Positions 17,412 through 27,872 of a stretch of 64,000 nucleotides of DNA are shown piece by piece; position 1 is the stretch's first letter; every line of letters begins with the position of its first letter. A model generated the notes under the pieces. The model was given only the letters and a program-made list of their open reading frames with translations. It was not told the origin of the DNA and made no database searches. The stretch covers positions 62,001 through 126,000 of the forward strand of contig CAWGRX010000030.1 in NCBI GenBank assembly GCA_963825075.1, read 5' to 3'. A program made the translations under genes and the position numbers. This stretch comes from CAWAVN01 sp963825075. GTDB taxonomy: Bacteria > Planctomycetota > Planctomycetia > Planctomycetales > Planctomycetaceae.

Positions 17412-18437
17412 TCATAAACGTGCGATGGGACGGAAGAAGGCGCGGGCGGGCCAGGCGGGGGCGCGGGACGATTCGCTCAAAGCCATCTCCGCCAGGATGC
17501 AGAGATAGCGGCGCTGCCCGCCGATGTGCCGGGCGGCGACGGCGTCGGCGGCGAGTTCCTGCTCGAGCCTGAGCCGATTCGCCAGCCAGTGCATCAACGG
17601 ATGATAGAAGTGCAGCACCCGCCCGACCTCGGCAAACAGGACGGTGATGCAATCCCGCCGGCGGATGTGGTTCAGTTCATGGGCCAACACCGCCCGCAGT
17701 TCCTCTTCGGTCCACTTCGGCCAATTGGCGGGCAGCAAAACCACGGGGCGAAAAATCCCCGTGGTGGCGGCCGTCTGGAGTTTGTTCGTCACGCGGACTT
17801 CAATGGGCCGTTTCGTTTGCGATGCCGGAAGAATTTCGCCAATCGCCTGACTGATCCGCTCTTCATCAATCACCCGGCTCCGCCGAACTTCCCGCGCTAA
17901 CAAAAACATGCCCAGAACCAGCCGCAGCAGTCCGAAAATCACTCCGCTCAAAAACACCAAGGCCACGATCGCGGGGATCGTCCATGCGAAGTTCTCTGCC
18001 TCGGCTTTCCTCTGCGGCGAAGGCTTGGGGGCCGGGCGGAGGCTGAGATCCTCCACAAACGCCGACCAAGCCGCGGACCAGACCGAGAGCGAATCGCTCG
18101 GTTCTGTTTTTAATGTCGGCTTTTGGGATTCGGCGGTTGCAAGAGATTCTTCCACCGCAGTGGTCGCGTGATGCTCGCCGATGTCGGGTGCAGGATCACT
18201 CGCCGTTCGAGTTTCGGTTACGGACGTGGAATCCTCATTAAAAAATTCCGGCCACGACGGCCAGGGACTAATAGCGAAGGCGGACACCAACAGAGTGGAA
18301 AACATCCCGGCCAACACGATGGGGATTCGCGATGCGGGAGACGCGGCTTTCATCCACCGCAACACGACGAAAATCGCCAGCAAAACCACGGTGACTTGGA
18401 TCGCGGCCCAGAACAGGACCAAGCCGAGAGCGTGCAT
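17412..18437 (-). CDS. M56 family (BlaR1-type) membrane metallopeptidase
   Basis: A 341-residue membrane peptidase that by family precedent senses a signal and destroys a BlaI-type repressor. Membrane segments are at about residues 4-24, 37-57 and 160-182. The zinc motif is VLAHELNHIRRRD (HExxH as HELNH), with the third ligand region EQELAADAVAARH. The ATG overlaps the TAA of the repressor gene (TAATG), so the two are translationally coupled. The frame ends at ARAFFRPIARL, but one added base near 17433-17438 would continue it as FLPSHRTFMRRIEML into the DUF1559 frame, giving a fusion of about 984 residues. Confidence 0.85.
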   Translation of the reverse strand: MHALGLVLFWAAIQVTVVLLAIFVVLRWMKAASPASRIPIVLAGMFSTLLVSAFAISPWPSWPEFFNEDSTSVTETRTASDPAPDIGEHHATTAVEESLATAESQKPTLKTEPSDSLSVWSAAWSAFVEDLSLRPAPKPSPQRKAEAENFAWTIPAIVALVFLSGVIFGLLRLVLGMFLLAREVRRSRVIDEERISQAIGEILPASQTKRPIEVRVTNKLQTAATTGIFRPVVLLPANWPKWTEEELRAVLAHELNHIRRRDCITVLFAEVGRVLHFYHPLMHWLANRLRLEQELAADAVAARHIGGQRRYLCILAEMALSESSRAPAWPARAFFRPIARL

Positions 18438-18826
18438 TACAAGTCCTCCCGCAAAATGGATTCCAGGACGCTGCGTTCCCGCCGGGAGAGCTTTTGCTGA
18501 TCGACCAGCCGCAGCAGCAATTTTTCCCGCGACCCGCCGAAGACTTTTTCGATCAGATCGCCCAACAGACTTTGCGAAACCTCGTCGAAGGTTTTCAGCG
18601 GCCGATACGTAAACGGCCGCTCGCCGCCCGTTTGCTCCAAAAACCCCTTCTCGGCCAGGATCCGGACCAGTGTGGCCACCGTGGTGTAGGCCAAGTCCCG
18701 ACCCGCTTCCGCGAGGGCCTCCCGCACGTCGGCCACGGTCAATTCCTCCGTGGCCTCGGCCGACCAAAAGACATGCATGATCTCCAATTCCCGCTCGGTC
18801 AGTTCTTTGGAACGCGGACGCGCCAT
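18437..18826 (-). CDS. BlaI/MecI/CopY family transcriptional repressor
   Basis: A 129-residue winged-helix repressor. LTERELEIMHVFWS, then TVADVREALAEAGRDLAYTT form the DNA-binding domain and TYRPLKTFDEVSQSLLGDLI begins the dimerisation part. The start at ATG 18826 is set by AAGGAG eight bases upstream; the GTG codon directly before is less well spaced. It is co-transcribed with the M56 peptidase gene that follows. By analogy the peptidase would cleave the repressor on a cell-envelope signal. No beta-lactamase is nearby, so the regulon is unlikely to be penicillin resistance. Confidence 0.92.
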   Translation of the reverse strand: MARPRSKELTERELEIMHVFWSAEATEELTVADVREALAEAGRDLAYTTVATLVRILAEKGFLEQTGGERPFTYRPLKTFDEVSQSLLGDLIEKVFGGSREKLLLRLVDQQKLSRRERSVLESILREDL

Positions 18827-18898
18827 CACGATTTCTCCTTGACGAACATGGGAATCCCTCTTCGTAATTGAATGTTTTGGTTTTTTAGATTTGGTTTT

Positions 18899-18926
18899 AT
18901 AGTAACAACCCCAGCCGAGTTGTCAA
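18899..18926 (-). promoter_or_regulatory. Sigma-70-like promoter of the BlaI operon
   Basis: On the minus strand TTGACA (18926-18921) and TACTAT (18904-18899) are 16 bases apart. Just downstream are two AAAACCAAA-like direct repeats (about 18870-18895), candidates for the autoregulatory operator. Confidence 0.7.
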
Positions 18927-19023
18927 CAGAAAAAAATGCCGATATCGAGGGGCGGTCTTCGCCGATCTACGGCCAGTTCTCCCGGCGACGATTGGAATGC
19001 CGAGCAAAACGGATATACTGAAA

Positions 19024-19114
19024 AACTGAGGACTGTTCGAGAAATCGCTGAGCGGAATGGCGCTAGCCACCGGTTGGTGGAAAAAAAACCGGAGGCTACC
19101 GCCTTGCCGCTCAC
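19024..19114. repeat. Dispersed intergenic repeat, copy 1
   Basis: Shares with 36799-36905 (inverted) the sequence TTCGAGAA, CTGAGCGGAATGGCGCTA and CCACCGGTTGGTGG followed by A-rich AAACCGG, ending with a GCCGCTCAC box. The core GCTAGCCACCGGTTGGTGG is itself palindromic. It occupies most of the spacer 18927-19180 in front of the lyase gene. A short fragment (CGGCGGCTAGCGCCGTTCCG) also lies at 23712-23739. Confidence 0.7.
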
Positions 19115-19180
19115 AACCGCGGAAAATCGCGACGCATTTAACTCCGATTCGCCCCATTCGTCTTCAACGGGAGTTTCAGC

Positions 19181-20608
19181 ATGAAACCCAAATGCAATTT
19201 TTTGGCCGTGTGCGCGGGACTGATTTTGCTCATCGGGGCGGCACGGTTGTCGGCTGCGGACTCACTGCGAGATCAGGCCGAAGAGACGCTGAAGAAAGCC
19301 GCGACCTATTACCGCACCCAGGTCGCCTCGCATGGCGGGTATGTCTATTACTACAGTCCCGACCTCAGCCGGCGCTGGGGCGAAGGCGTGGCGACGAAGG
19401 ATCAGATTTGGGTCCAACCGCCCGGAACGCCGACCGTGGGGATGGCCTATCTGGCTGCTTATAAAGCCACCGGCGATAAGTTCTATTTGGAAGCCGCGAC
19501 CGCCGCGGCGGAGGCTTTGATCTATGGGCAACTTCAATCCGGCGGCTGGACGAACAGCGTGGACTTTAATCCCCAAGGCAACCACGTCGCCCAGTACCGC
19601 AATGGCAAGGGCCGGGGCAAGAACTATTCTTCCCTCGATGATGGCCAGACCCAGTCCGCCCTCCGGTTTTTGTTTCAGATCGACGAGGCGCACAAGTTCC
19701 AAAACCCGGCCATCCACGAAGCCGCGCTGATAGGCCTTAAAGCCTTGCTCAACGCCCAGTTCCCCAACGGAGCTTTTCCGCAAGTCTGGGCCGGCCCCGT
19801 TTCCGCGCACCCCGTGCTCAAAGCCAACTACCCGGATTACGAATGGCGCACGGAAGGCCGCATCAAAGACTATTGGAACATGTACACCTTGAACGACGAT
19901 CTCGCAGGTTATGTGTCCGATACCTTGATCGAAGCCCATAGGATCTATCAGGATAAAAAAGCCCTCGATGCCTTGAAGCGGCTCGGAGATTTTTTGCTCG
20001 TCGCCCAGATGCCCGACCCGCAGCCGGCTTGGGCGCAGCAATATAACTATAACATGCAACCGATCTGGGCCAGGAAGTTCGAGCCGCCGGGCGTTTCAGG
20101 CCGGGAATCGCAGGATGCGATGAAGACTCTCATCAAAGTCGCCCGCTATACGAATAACCCCAAATACCTGGAACCGATCCCGCGAGCGCTCGCCTATCTG
20201 AGAAAATCGCAACTCCTCGACGGCCGGTTGGCCCGCTACTATGAACTAAAAACGAACCGACCGCTGTATATGTTCCGCCGCGGCAATGTTTACAGTTTGA
20301 CCTATGATGATTCCGACCTGCCAAATCATTACGGCTGGAAAACCGAATCGGAATTAAACCAAATCTCCCAGGCATACGACGCGGCCAAAGAGAACAAACC
20401 ACCCAAGGCCGTTACATCCAACGACCTTGAGCCTGCGGTCCGCAAAGTCATCAAGTCCCTCGACGACCAAGGCCGTTGGATGAGCCGGTACACCGGCCAG
20501 CGCCTCGTCGGCCAACCAAAATTCGCCAAGGGCGAAGCCTACCTCTCCAGTGCCGTATTCAGCGAAAACATCACGAAACTCAGCGAGTATCTGGCGAAAA
20601 CGAGATAG
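19181..20608 (+). CDS. Secreted pectate lyase-like protein (alpha/alpha barrel, PL10-like)
   Basis: A 475-residue exported protein with a signal peptide (LAVCAGLILLIGAARLSAA, about residues 8-26). The body has repeated helices of a toroid with GGYVYYYSPDLSRRWGEG, then PGTPTVGMAYLAAY, LQSGGWTNSVDF, LDDGQTQSALRFLF and NGAFPQVW, which resemble the pectate lyase PL10 family and related planctomycete polysaccharide lyases. The D-D-G-x-T-Q segment fits the substrate cleft. It would cleave uronic acid polysaccharides outside the cell. The substrate is inferred. Gene intact, in contrast to the frameshifted genes on both sides. Confidence 0.75.
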   Translation: MKPKCNFLAVCAGLILLIGAARLSAADSLRDQAEETLKKAATYYRTQVASHGGYVYYYSPDLSRRWGEGVATKDQIWVQPPGTPTVGMAYLAAYKATGDKFYLEAATAAAEALIYGQLQSGGWTNSVDFNPQGNHVAQYRNGKGRGKNYSSLDDGQTQSALRFLFQIDEAHKFQNPAIHEAALIGLKALLNAQFPNGAFPQVWAGPVSAHPVLKANYPDYEWRTEGRIKDYWNMYTLNDDLAGYVSDTLIEAHRIYQDKKALDALKRLGDFLLVAQMPDPQPAWAQQYNYNMQPIWARKFEPPGVSGRESQDAMKTLIKVARYTNNPKYLEPIPRALAYLRKSQLLDGRLARYYELKTNRPLYMFRRGNVYSLTYDDSDLPNHYGWKTESELNQISQAYDAAKENKPPKAVTSNDLEPAVRKVIKSLDDQGRWMSRYTGQRLVGQPKFAKGEAYLSSAVFSENITKLSEYLAKTR

Positions 20609-20650
20609 CAAGATTTTAGCCACGAAGATCCGATGCAAGAAAAATCGAAA

Positions 20651-20696
20651 GACGCGAAGCGGCGGCAGCATATAGCTGCGGGTGTCAGCCCGCAGA
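20651..20696. repeat. Single end of the MITE-like element
   Basis: GCGAAGCGGCGGCAGCATAT followed by AGCTGCGGGTGTCAGCCCGC matches the terminal repeats at 13727-13771 and 13893-13940. No second arm is nearby, so this is a solo end. Confidence 0.65.
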
Positions 20697-20751
20697 TCCG
20701 ATGCTTCGCGGTTAGGTCGGCACAAAAGATGAATAACAGCTAGGTCTTTTC

Positions 20752-23722
20752 ATGAATCGATATACAATACTACTTCTTTCCGTCCTCTTCGCACCAACGG
20801 CATTCGGGGCGGAGCTACACGATGCGGCGGAACCCTTGCCTCCCCGCGAAGCCGCTCAGAAGATGATCGTGCCGGAAGGCTTTCGTGTCACCCTCTTCGC
20901 GGGCGAACCGGATGTCAGGCAGCCGATTGCGTTTTGCATCGACGACCGGGGCCGGTTGTGGGTGGCCGAGGCCTATAACTATCCCCATCACGGCACCCGT
21001 CCCGGCGATCGGATATTGATCCTGGAAGACACCGACGGCGACGGCACGTTTGACAAGCGCACCGTCTTTTATGACAAGCTTAACTATGTGACGGGGATCG
21101 AAGTGGGCTTCGGCGGGGCCTGGGTCATGTCGCCGCCCTACTTCTACTTTATTCCCGATAAGAATGGCGACGATCAGCCGGACGCCGAACCCACCGTATT
21201 ACTAGACGGTTTCGGCAATCACGCCAATGCGCATAACCTGGCCAATGGTTTTGCCTGGGGGCCGGACGGCTGGCTGTACGGCACGCACGGCCGCACAAAT
21301 TGGTCGCTCTTAGGAAAGCCCGGCACCCCGGAGAAAGAACGCATTCGTTTTGACGGCGGCGTCTATCGCTATCATCCCACTCGGCACGTCTGGGAACCCT
21401 TTGCCGACGGCACAACAAACCCCTGGGGCATCGATTGGAACGACTATGGCGACGCCTTTGTCTGCAACTGCGTGAACCCGCATCTGTTTCAAGTGATTCA
21501 AGGCGCCCACTATGAACCTTGGCGAAACCGCGAGTCGAGCCGCTATGCCTACAAGCGGATTCCGACCATCGCCGACCATCTGCACTTCGTCGGTACTCGG
21601 AACGTGCGGGATGGGCTAGGTTCCGCGGAAGAAGACCAGGCCGGCGGCGGGCATGCCCATTGCGGCACGATGATCTACCTGGGCGACAACTGGCCGAAAG
21701 CGCTATCGCAATACGCTCTTTACTAATAACATCCACGGCCGGCGGATTAATAACGACATCCTGCATCGCGAAGGCTCCGGTTACTGGCTTCGCACGGCCA
21801 TGACTTGATGCAATCGCGGGATCCCTGGTATATGGGAGTCACTCTGGCTTATGGTCCCGATGGGTCTGTGTATGCCAGCGACTGGTCGGACACAGGCGAA
21901 TGTCACAGCACCCGCAACACCCGCCGGGAGACGGGGCGGATCTATAAGATCTCCTATAAGAAGCCGCAGCCGGTCCATGTCAATTTGGCTGAACTGAGTA
22001 ATGAAGAGCTCGTCAAGCTCCAACTTCATCAAAACGATTGGTACGTTCGGCACGCCAGAAGACTTCTGCAAGAGCGGACCGGCTAAATCGTCAAGATATG
22101 TCCGAGGTGCATCGCCAACTTTTGGCAATGTTCCAGAGGCAATCGAATGTGCCCCGCAAGTTGCGGGCGCTCTGGGCACTCTATGTGACCGGATGGCGTC
22201 CCGACGAGTTTTTGATTAGACGCTCTTAAAAGATCCCAGCGAATACATTCGCGGGTGGGCGGTTCGTCTGCTTTGTGAAAAGCCGCCTGTTCCGCGGGAA
22301 GGCATGGCCCGGTTTGTCGAACTTGGCGGGGCCGGAGAGTTCGCCTTATGTGCGTTTGCAGCTGGCAAGCGCTCTCCAAAGACTCGACCCCCAACAGCGC
22401 TGGCCGATCGCGGAAGTTCTCGTCGCGAACAAACAGGATAGCACGGATGCCAATTTGCCCTTGATGATTTGGTACGGGATTGAGCCGCTTGTGAATGAGG
22501 ATCTCCAGCGGTTTATCAATCTCGCGGCGAAAGCGGAGATTCCACTGATTCGCCGGCATATCGCCCGTCGCGTGCTGGCGAATCCCAAGGAGAAACGAGG
22601 GACTCGATTTACTTGTGCAATTGTTGGGGCAATCAAAGGGATCTCAAAAAATCGACGATTTGCTGTCGGGGATGCTTACCGGATTGGAAGGTTTTCGCAC
22701 CGTGAAAATGCCCAAGTCCTGGTCGGGGGTCTATGCGAAACTTCAAAGGTATAATGAAGAGGCCATCCGCGGAGATGCCTTGCGGCTGGCTTTGAAATTC
22801 GATGATCCGACCGCCTATCTCACGCTGAGAAAAATCGCGGCCGATGCCAGGGAATCCAAAGCGAATCGGACCGAGGCGGTCGAAGCCCTGGTTCAAAAGA
22901 AGCCGGACGATCTGCCCGGGCTATTGCTGAAACTGATTCGCGATCCCGCCACGCAGGATGCGGCCCTCCACGGATTGGCGGAATATACCGATCCGAAAAT
23001 CGGCGCGACGATTCTTTCCCTCTTTCCTGCCTTGAGTGAAGCCGGCCGTCGGAGTGCACTACTAACGTTAGCATCCCGGCGGGATTGGGCGATGGCCCTT
23101 TTGGACCAGGTGGAAGCCAAGGAGATTAAAGCTAGTGATCTGTCCGCCTATACCGCCAGGCAATTGGAGAACCTCGACGATCCGAAAGTCACAGCCCGGC
23201 TCAAGTCCCTGTGGGGCAACGTTCGGCCCACACCCGCGGAGAAAACTCGGCTCATCGCCAAGTACCGAAAGCGGTTGTCGGCCGATACATTAAGCGGGGC
23301 GGATCGTCAGGCGGGGCGGGCGATCTTTCAGAAGACGTGTGCGAACTGCCATACGCTGTTTGGCGAAGGCGGGAAGATCGGCCCCGACATCACTGGCGCA
23401 GCGGACGAACCTGGACTATCTGCTGCAAACCTTGATCGATCCGAGTGCTGCGGTGGCCAAGGACTATCAGATGGAAAAAATCGCCACGACCAGCGGTCGG
23501 ACGATTACGGGTCTGGTCGTTGAAGAAACCGCAGCCGCGGTCACCGTGCAAACGGTCAATGAAAAAGTGATCGTCCCGCGAAACGAAATCGAAGCGCGGG
23601 CGACGTCTCAAGTCTCCATGATGCCCGACGGCCTACTGGAAAATCTTACATCGGACCAGATTCGAGATTTGATCGGTTATGTCTCCGGCCTGCATCAAGT
23701 GCCCTTAAAGACCGGCGGCTAG
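20752..23722 (+). pseudogene. Membrane-bound dehydrogenase with Pirellula-type haem-binding domain, about seven frameshifts
   Basis: The family product is about 990 residues. In order: signal peptide (ILLLSVLFAPTAFG), a sugar-dehydrogenase-like beta-propeller (PEGFRVTLFAGEPDVRQPIA ... ILEDTDGDGTFDKRTVF ... HNLANGFAWGPDGWLYGTHG), HEAT-like helices, and a C-terminal c-type haem domain (CANCHTLFGEGGKIGPDITG, then LDYLLQTLIDPSAAVAKDYQ). Breaks are seen near 21700 (extra A), 21781, 22076, 22217, 22327, 22600 and 23403; each is explained by a one- or two-base indel, and the frames between them keep good family sequence. So it is either recent decay or a low-quality stretch. If functional it would oxidise a sugar or alcohol outside the membrane. 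Confidence 0.85.
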
Positions 23723-23790
23723 CGCCGTTCCGCTCACTAAACAAATCGGCGAACAGACGCGTTTTCTCTCAACCTAGCAAGGTGGTATCA

Positions 23791-26005
23791 ATGGGTCATA
23801 TATCCAATTCCCGCAAGCGTTTTAATCTGGTTTTGTTCCTCGGCATGGCTTTCCTTCTCATCGGCTCTGCGCGGATGGGGTTTGCGGAGCTGCGGGTTTA
23901 TCCCGAAGGGGAGTTGCCGAAGGATCGGCGGCTGGAGCCGCTTAAGAATCTCAATGGTTATTTTCCGTTTGCGGTCCCGGAGACGAAGGCGGATTGGGAA
24001 GCGCGGGCCAAAGAGCTTCGCCGGCGGGTGTTGGTGGCGACGGGCTTATGGCCGATGCCGGAGAAAACTCCCTTGAACCCAGAGATTTATGGGAAGACGA
24101 AACGGGACGGGTTTACGGTGGAAAAAGTTTACTTTGAAAGTCTGCCGGGGCATTACGTGACCGGGCTTTTGTTTCGGCCGGAAAGCGGCGGCGATCAAAG
24201 ACATCCCGGCATTTTGTGTCCGCATGGGCATGGGGGCCGGCTACAAGATTATGGCGAAAAAGCCATGCCCAAATTGATCGAGCAAGGGGCGGAACGTTTC
24301 GAGAAATCCGGCCGATATCCCAAGCTCGGCCCGCTGTGCCCAGTTGGCCCGGATGGGGTGCGTGGCATTTATCTTCGACATGGAAGGCTATGCCGACAGT
24401 CAGCAGCTTTCCTATCAACTCATCCATCGCTTCGCCAAACAACGGCCGGACGCCGATTCCAAGACCTCTTGGGGATTTTATAGTCCGCAGGCGGAACTCC
24501 GGCTGGAGAGCGTGATGGGCCTGCAAACCTGGAACTCGATCCGGGCCTTGGATTTTCTGTGCAGTCTCCCCGATGTCGATGCCGACCGCGTTGCGGTGAC
24601 GGGAGGCAGCGGCGGCGGGACGCAAACGATTCTGCTTTGCGCCATCGACGACCGCCCCAAAGCCGCGTTCCCGCAGGGCATGGTCTCGACCAGCATGCAA
24701 GGCGGCTGCACTTGTGAGAATTGCAGCCTCTTACGAATCGGGACGGGCAACGTGGAACTCGCCGGTTTGTTCGCCCCCCGGCCGCAAGCGATGACCGCCG
24801 CGAACGACTGGACCAAGGACATGATGACCAAGGGCTATCCGGAGCTGCAAAAACTCTATTCGCTTTATGATGCGAAACAGGACGTGGCGTGCTATCCCGA
24901 ACTCAACTTCCCGCACAACTATAACTCCGTCACGCGGGAGTATATGTATTCCTGGATGAACAAGCACCTGAAGCTCGGTCTCAAGGAGCCGATCGTCGAA
25001 AAAGATTACGAGCCGCTCACGCCGGACGAATACACCGTCTGGGACGCGGAGCATCCTAAACCCGCCGGCGGGGACGAGCACGAACGATACGTGACAAAAT
25101 ATCTGGCCGACCAGGCCGAGAAACAAATCGCCGCCGTCACCCCGAAAGATGCCGAGTCGCTCAAGGCTTACCGCGAGCTTGTCGGCGGCGGTTGGGAGAC
25201 GATCATCGGCCGAAAGTTGCCTAAGCCTTTGGACATCGTGCGGGCCAAAATCGACAAGCAGAAACAGGCGGGTTATCTGTACTTTGAAGACACCTTGCAT
25301 CTCGATACGCACGATGAAGAACTGCCGGTGATTTCGTTCTATCCGACCAGCACCCAGTGGAACGGCGAAGTCGTGATCTGGGTGGACGGGGCCGGCAAGA
25401 AGTCGCTGTTCGCGGACAACGGCGAGCTGCGATCGGAAGTTCGCCGACTGCTCGACGCGGGTGTTTCGGTCGTGAGTGCCGACCTTTTCCTGCAAGGGGA
25501 ATTCTTGAGCGGCGTGAATGAAGTCAAACAGCAGCGCGTCGTGAAGAACCCCCGCGAGTTTGCGGGTTATACTTTCGGCTATAACAATCCCTTGTTCGTC
25601 CAAAGGGTGCATGATGTATTGACGCTGATCGCCTTCGTCAAAGGCAACGACCACGAACCCAAGGCAGTGAACTTGTTGGGCACGGGCGGAGCAGGGCCGA
25701 TTGCCCTGGCGGCTCGGGCGATCGCCGGTTCGGCGGTGAACAAGGCTGCGATCGACACCGCCGGTTTTCGGTTTGTGAACCTGACGAGCTACCGCAATGT
25801 GAACTTTGTTCCCGGTGCGGTGAAGTATGGCGACGTGCCGGGGCTATTGGCGCTTTCGGCGCCGAACGCCTTATGGATTGGAGAGAAAACCGTTCCGCCG
25901 ATTGTCAAACAGGCCTATGCCGCGGCGGGAAAACCGAAGCGGGTTGAGTCGGCGGGCGAACGGTTGGACAGGCAAAACGCCGCGGTGGAGTGGCTTCTAA
26001 AGTAG
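23791..26005 (+). CDS. Secreted alpha/beta hydrolase of acetylxylan-esterase type (one frameshift)
   Basis: The corrected length is about 737 residues. Signal peptide (LVLFLGMAFLLIGSARMGFA). The hydrolase core contains VTGLLFRPE, ILCPHGHGG, the nucleophile elbow VTGGSGGGTQT (Ser in GGSGG), an acid in AANDWTKDMM and a histidine in LNFPHNYNS. A second, weaker hydrolase-like half follows (GEVVIWVDGAGKKSLF ... NLLGTGGAGPIAL). The frame breaks near 24330: deleting one G in CTCGGCCC joins GRYPKL to ARCAQLARMGCVAFIF. Start ATG 23791 has AAGGTGG upstream. It is likely a carbohydrate deacetylase, working with the neighbouring lyase and dehydrogenase. Substrate unproven. Confidence 0.8.
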
Positions 26006-26109
26006 CCCTGGACCAAATCAAAAACCTGACAGACCAAATCGAACCCAGGACCGTTGAACGGATTCCGGCGTCAGCAAGACCACCAAATGCGCTGTGCCTG
26101 GACGGACAA

Positions 26110-26138
26110 GGGGCCGTTCTCTGCATGAGAACGACCCC
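26110..26138. terminator. Hairpin between convergent genes
   Basis: GGGGCCGTTCTC (26110-26121) pairs with GAGAACGACCCC (26127-26138) around a five-base loop. No long T-run follows, but its place between the convergent esterase and ferredoxin genes suggests a terminator. Confidence 0.65.
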
Positions 26139-26170
26139 TGGCGTGGTGTCAATTTTCGATCCCAAGAGGA

Positions 26171-26470
<300 letters not shown>

Positions 26471-27019
26471 GAGGGGTCCCTTTCCATTGGTGTGGTCGTC
26501 TCTCGGAGCTTGGCGTCTGCCGAAGAGACTGGTTCGACTGGAATGCCGAGGAAAAGAAATCGAATTTGTGACGCGAAATTCACTAACTTCTGATATTCAA
26601 TCGTCTTGCGAACATCAGATTCTTGACGAATCTTAGTGGGGGTTTTCTGGAGTGTCAAGTGTCTGTTTTGGAGATTTCACCGGAGAACGGCAAACTGGAA
26701 AAGCCTGAAAATTGAGCGATTTCTGCCTGCACCCCGGCGGGAACCGCCGCGTTTTCCCAAGACCCGTCTTGCCTCGGACGATCCACCCCAGTACATTAAA
26801 TAATGGAGGGATTCTTATGGGAAACGGGTGAAAATAGGGAGGACTTCAGAAAATCCCCAAAACCTCCCCAACATTTTCCCATTTCGCCCAAAAGTTCGAG
26901 ACAGAACACCTTCCCAGCGGGTTGGATAAAGATGGGTCAATTTTTCCATCAAGCGGTAGGGTGCGGTTTTTGAATCCCCCCCGCGGCGGTTGTGTTAACG
27001 TCCACCGAAAGGTTCATTC
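26471..27019. other. Long gene-free interval between divergent ferredoxin and sigma genes
   Basis: No coding region recognised. It carries the ferredoxin promoter (separate entry) and must hold the promoter of the sigma-factor gene. AT-rich at 26600-26700; several C-runs and G-runs without clear hairpins beyond that. Confidence 0.5.
26630..26658 (-). promoter_or_regulatory. Sigma-70-like promoter of fdxA
   Basis: On the minus strand TTGACA (26658-26653) is separated by 17 bases from TAAGAT (26635-26630). This would give a leader of about 150 bases before the ferredoxin start. Confidence 0.7.
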
Positions 27020-27610
27020 GTGGCTCTCACCGAAGTTGATCGCAAACTCCTGAGACGCTGCCTGGCAAATGAACCGGGAAGCTGGAAGGATTTTGTGGAC
27101 CGGTTTTCCGGGCTGTTTGTGCACGTCATCCGGCACACGGCCCATGCGCGGAGCGTCCCGCTGACTCCCGAAGATGAGGACGACCTGCTTGCCGAGATTT
27201 TTTTAAGGCTCCTGGAAAACAACGCTCAGGTTCTCCGGAAGTTCCGGCAGAAAAGCTCGCTGGCCTGGTATTTGACGGTCGTCACGCGCCGGATTGCCGT
27301 GCACGAAATCACCCGCCGCCGCAAGGCCGAGGCCTTGGGGCATGTTGCCGTGCACCGCGCAGCGGTGGACAATCTGCAGTCCGCCGGCCAGCACGCCCGC
27401 CCGCCTCAAAACCGAATCGACGATGAAGAGGAAATCCGCGAAATGCTCAAGGATTTGCCGCCCACCGATGCCGAGGTTGTCCGGTTGTTTCACCTCGAAG
27501 GCCGATCCTACCACGAAATCAGCGGGATGTTGGGCATTGCCGAAAACTCGATCGGCCCCACCCTGAGCCGCGCCCGCGACCGCCTCCGCACCAAAAAAGT
27601 GCAGTCCTGA
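27020..27610 (+). CDS. ECF-type RNA polymerase sigma factor
   Basis: A 196-residue sigma-70 family protein. Region 2 is seen in WKDFVDRFSGLFVHVIRH and EDLLAEIFLRLLENN-like sequence with KFRQKSSLAWYLTVVTRRIA, and region 4 as LPPTDAEVVRLFHLEGRSYH plus EISGMLGIAENSIGPTLSRA (helix-turn-helix). The GTG start at 27020 has AAAGG upstream. No classical anti-sigma gene follows; instead a broken ankyrin-domain gene lies 262 bases downstream. The unusual P in IGPTLSRAR, where ECF sigmas often have V-x-S-R, is worth noting. The regulon is unknown. Confidence 0.9.
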   Translation: MALTEVDRKLLRRCLANEPGSWKDFVDRFSGLFVHVIRHTAHARSVPLTPEDEDDLLAEIFLRLLENNAQVLRKFRQKSSLAWYLTVVTRRIAVHEITRRRKAEALGHVAVHRAAVDNLQSAGQHARPPQNRIDDEEEIREMLKDLPPTDAEVVRLFHLEGRSYHEISGMLGIAENSIGPTLSRARDRLRTKKVQS

Positions 27611-27872
27611 TTCTCGTTCCCCACGCCCACGGTTGATGGTTGGCCGCTGAAAGAGCCAGCTTCGCCTATCTGATCAGGTTGACATAGATCCCGATCCATC
27701 CGCGGCTTGCATCGTTGGCTTCGCCTGCTAAACTGAATCCTCCCAAACCGGCGCCCCCTCTAAAACCTCAAAGCCGCGGCTTGGGAACGTCGCGAGGTTT
27801 TGGAATCCCACCTCGCCGCGCGCCTTGAAACAACGAAATCGCCGACTTCCCGCCACGCAAGGAATTGTCAGG

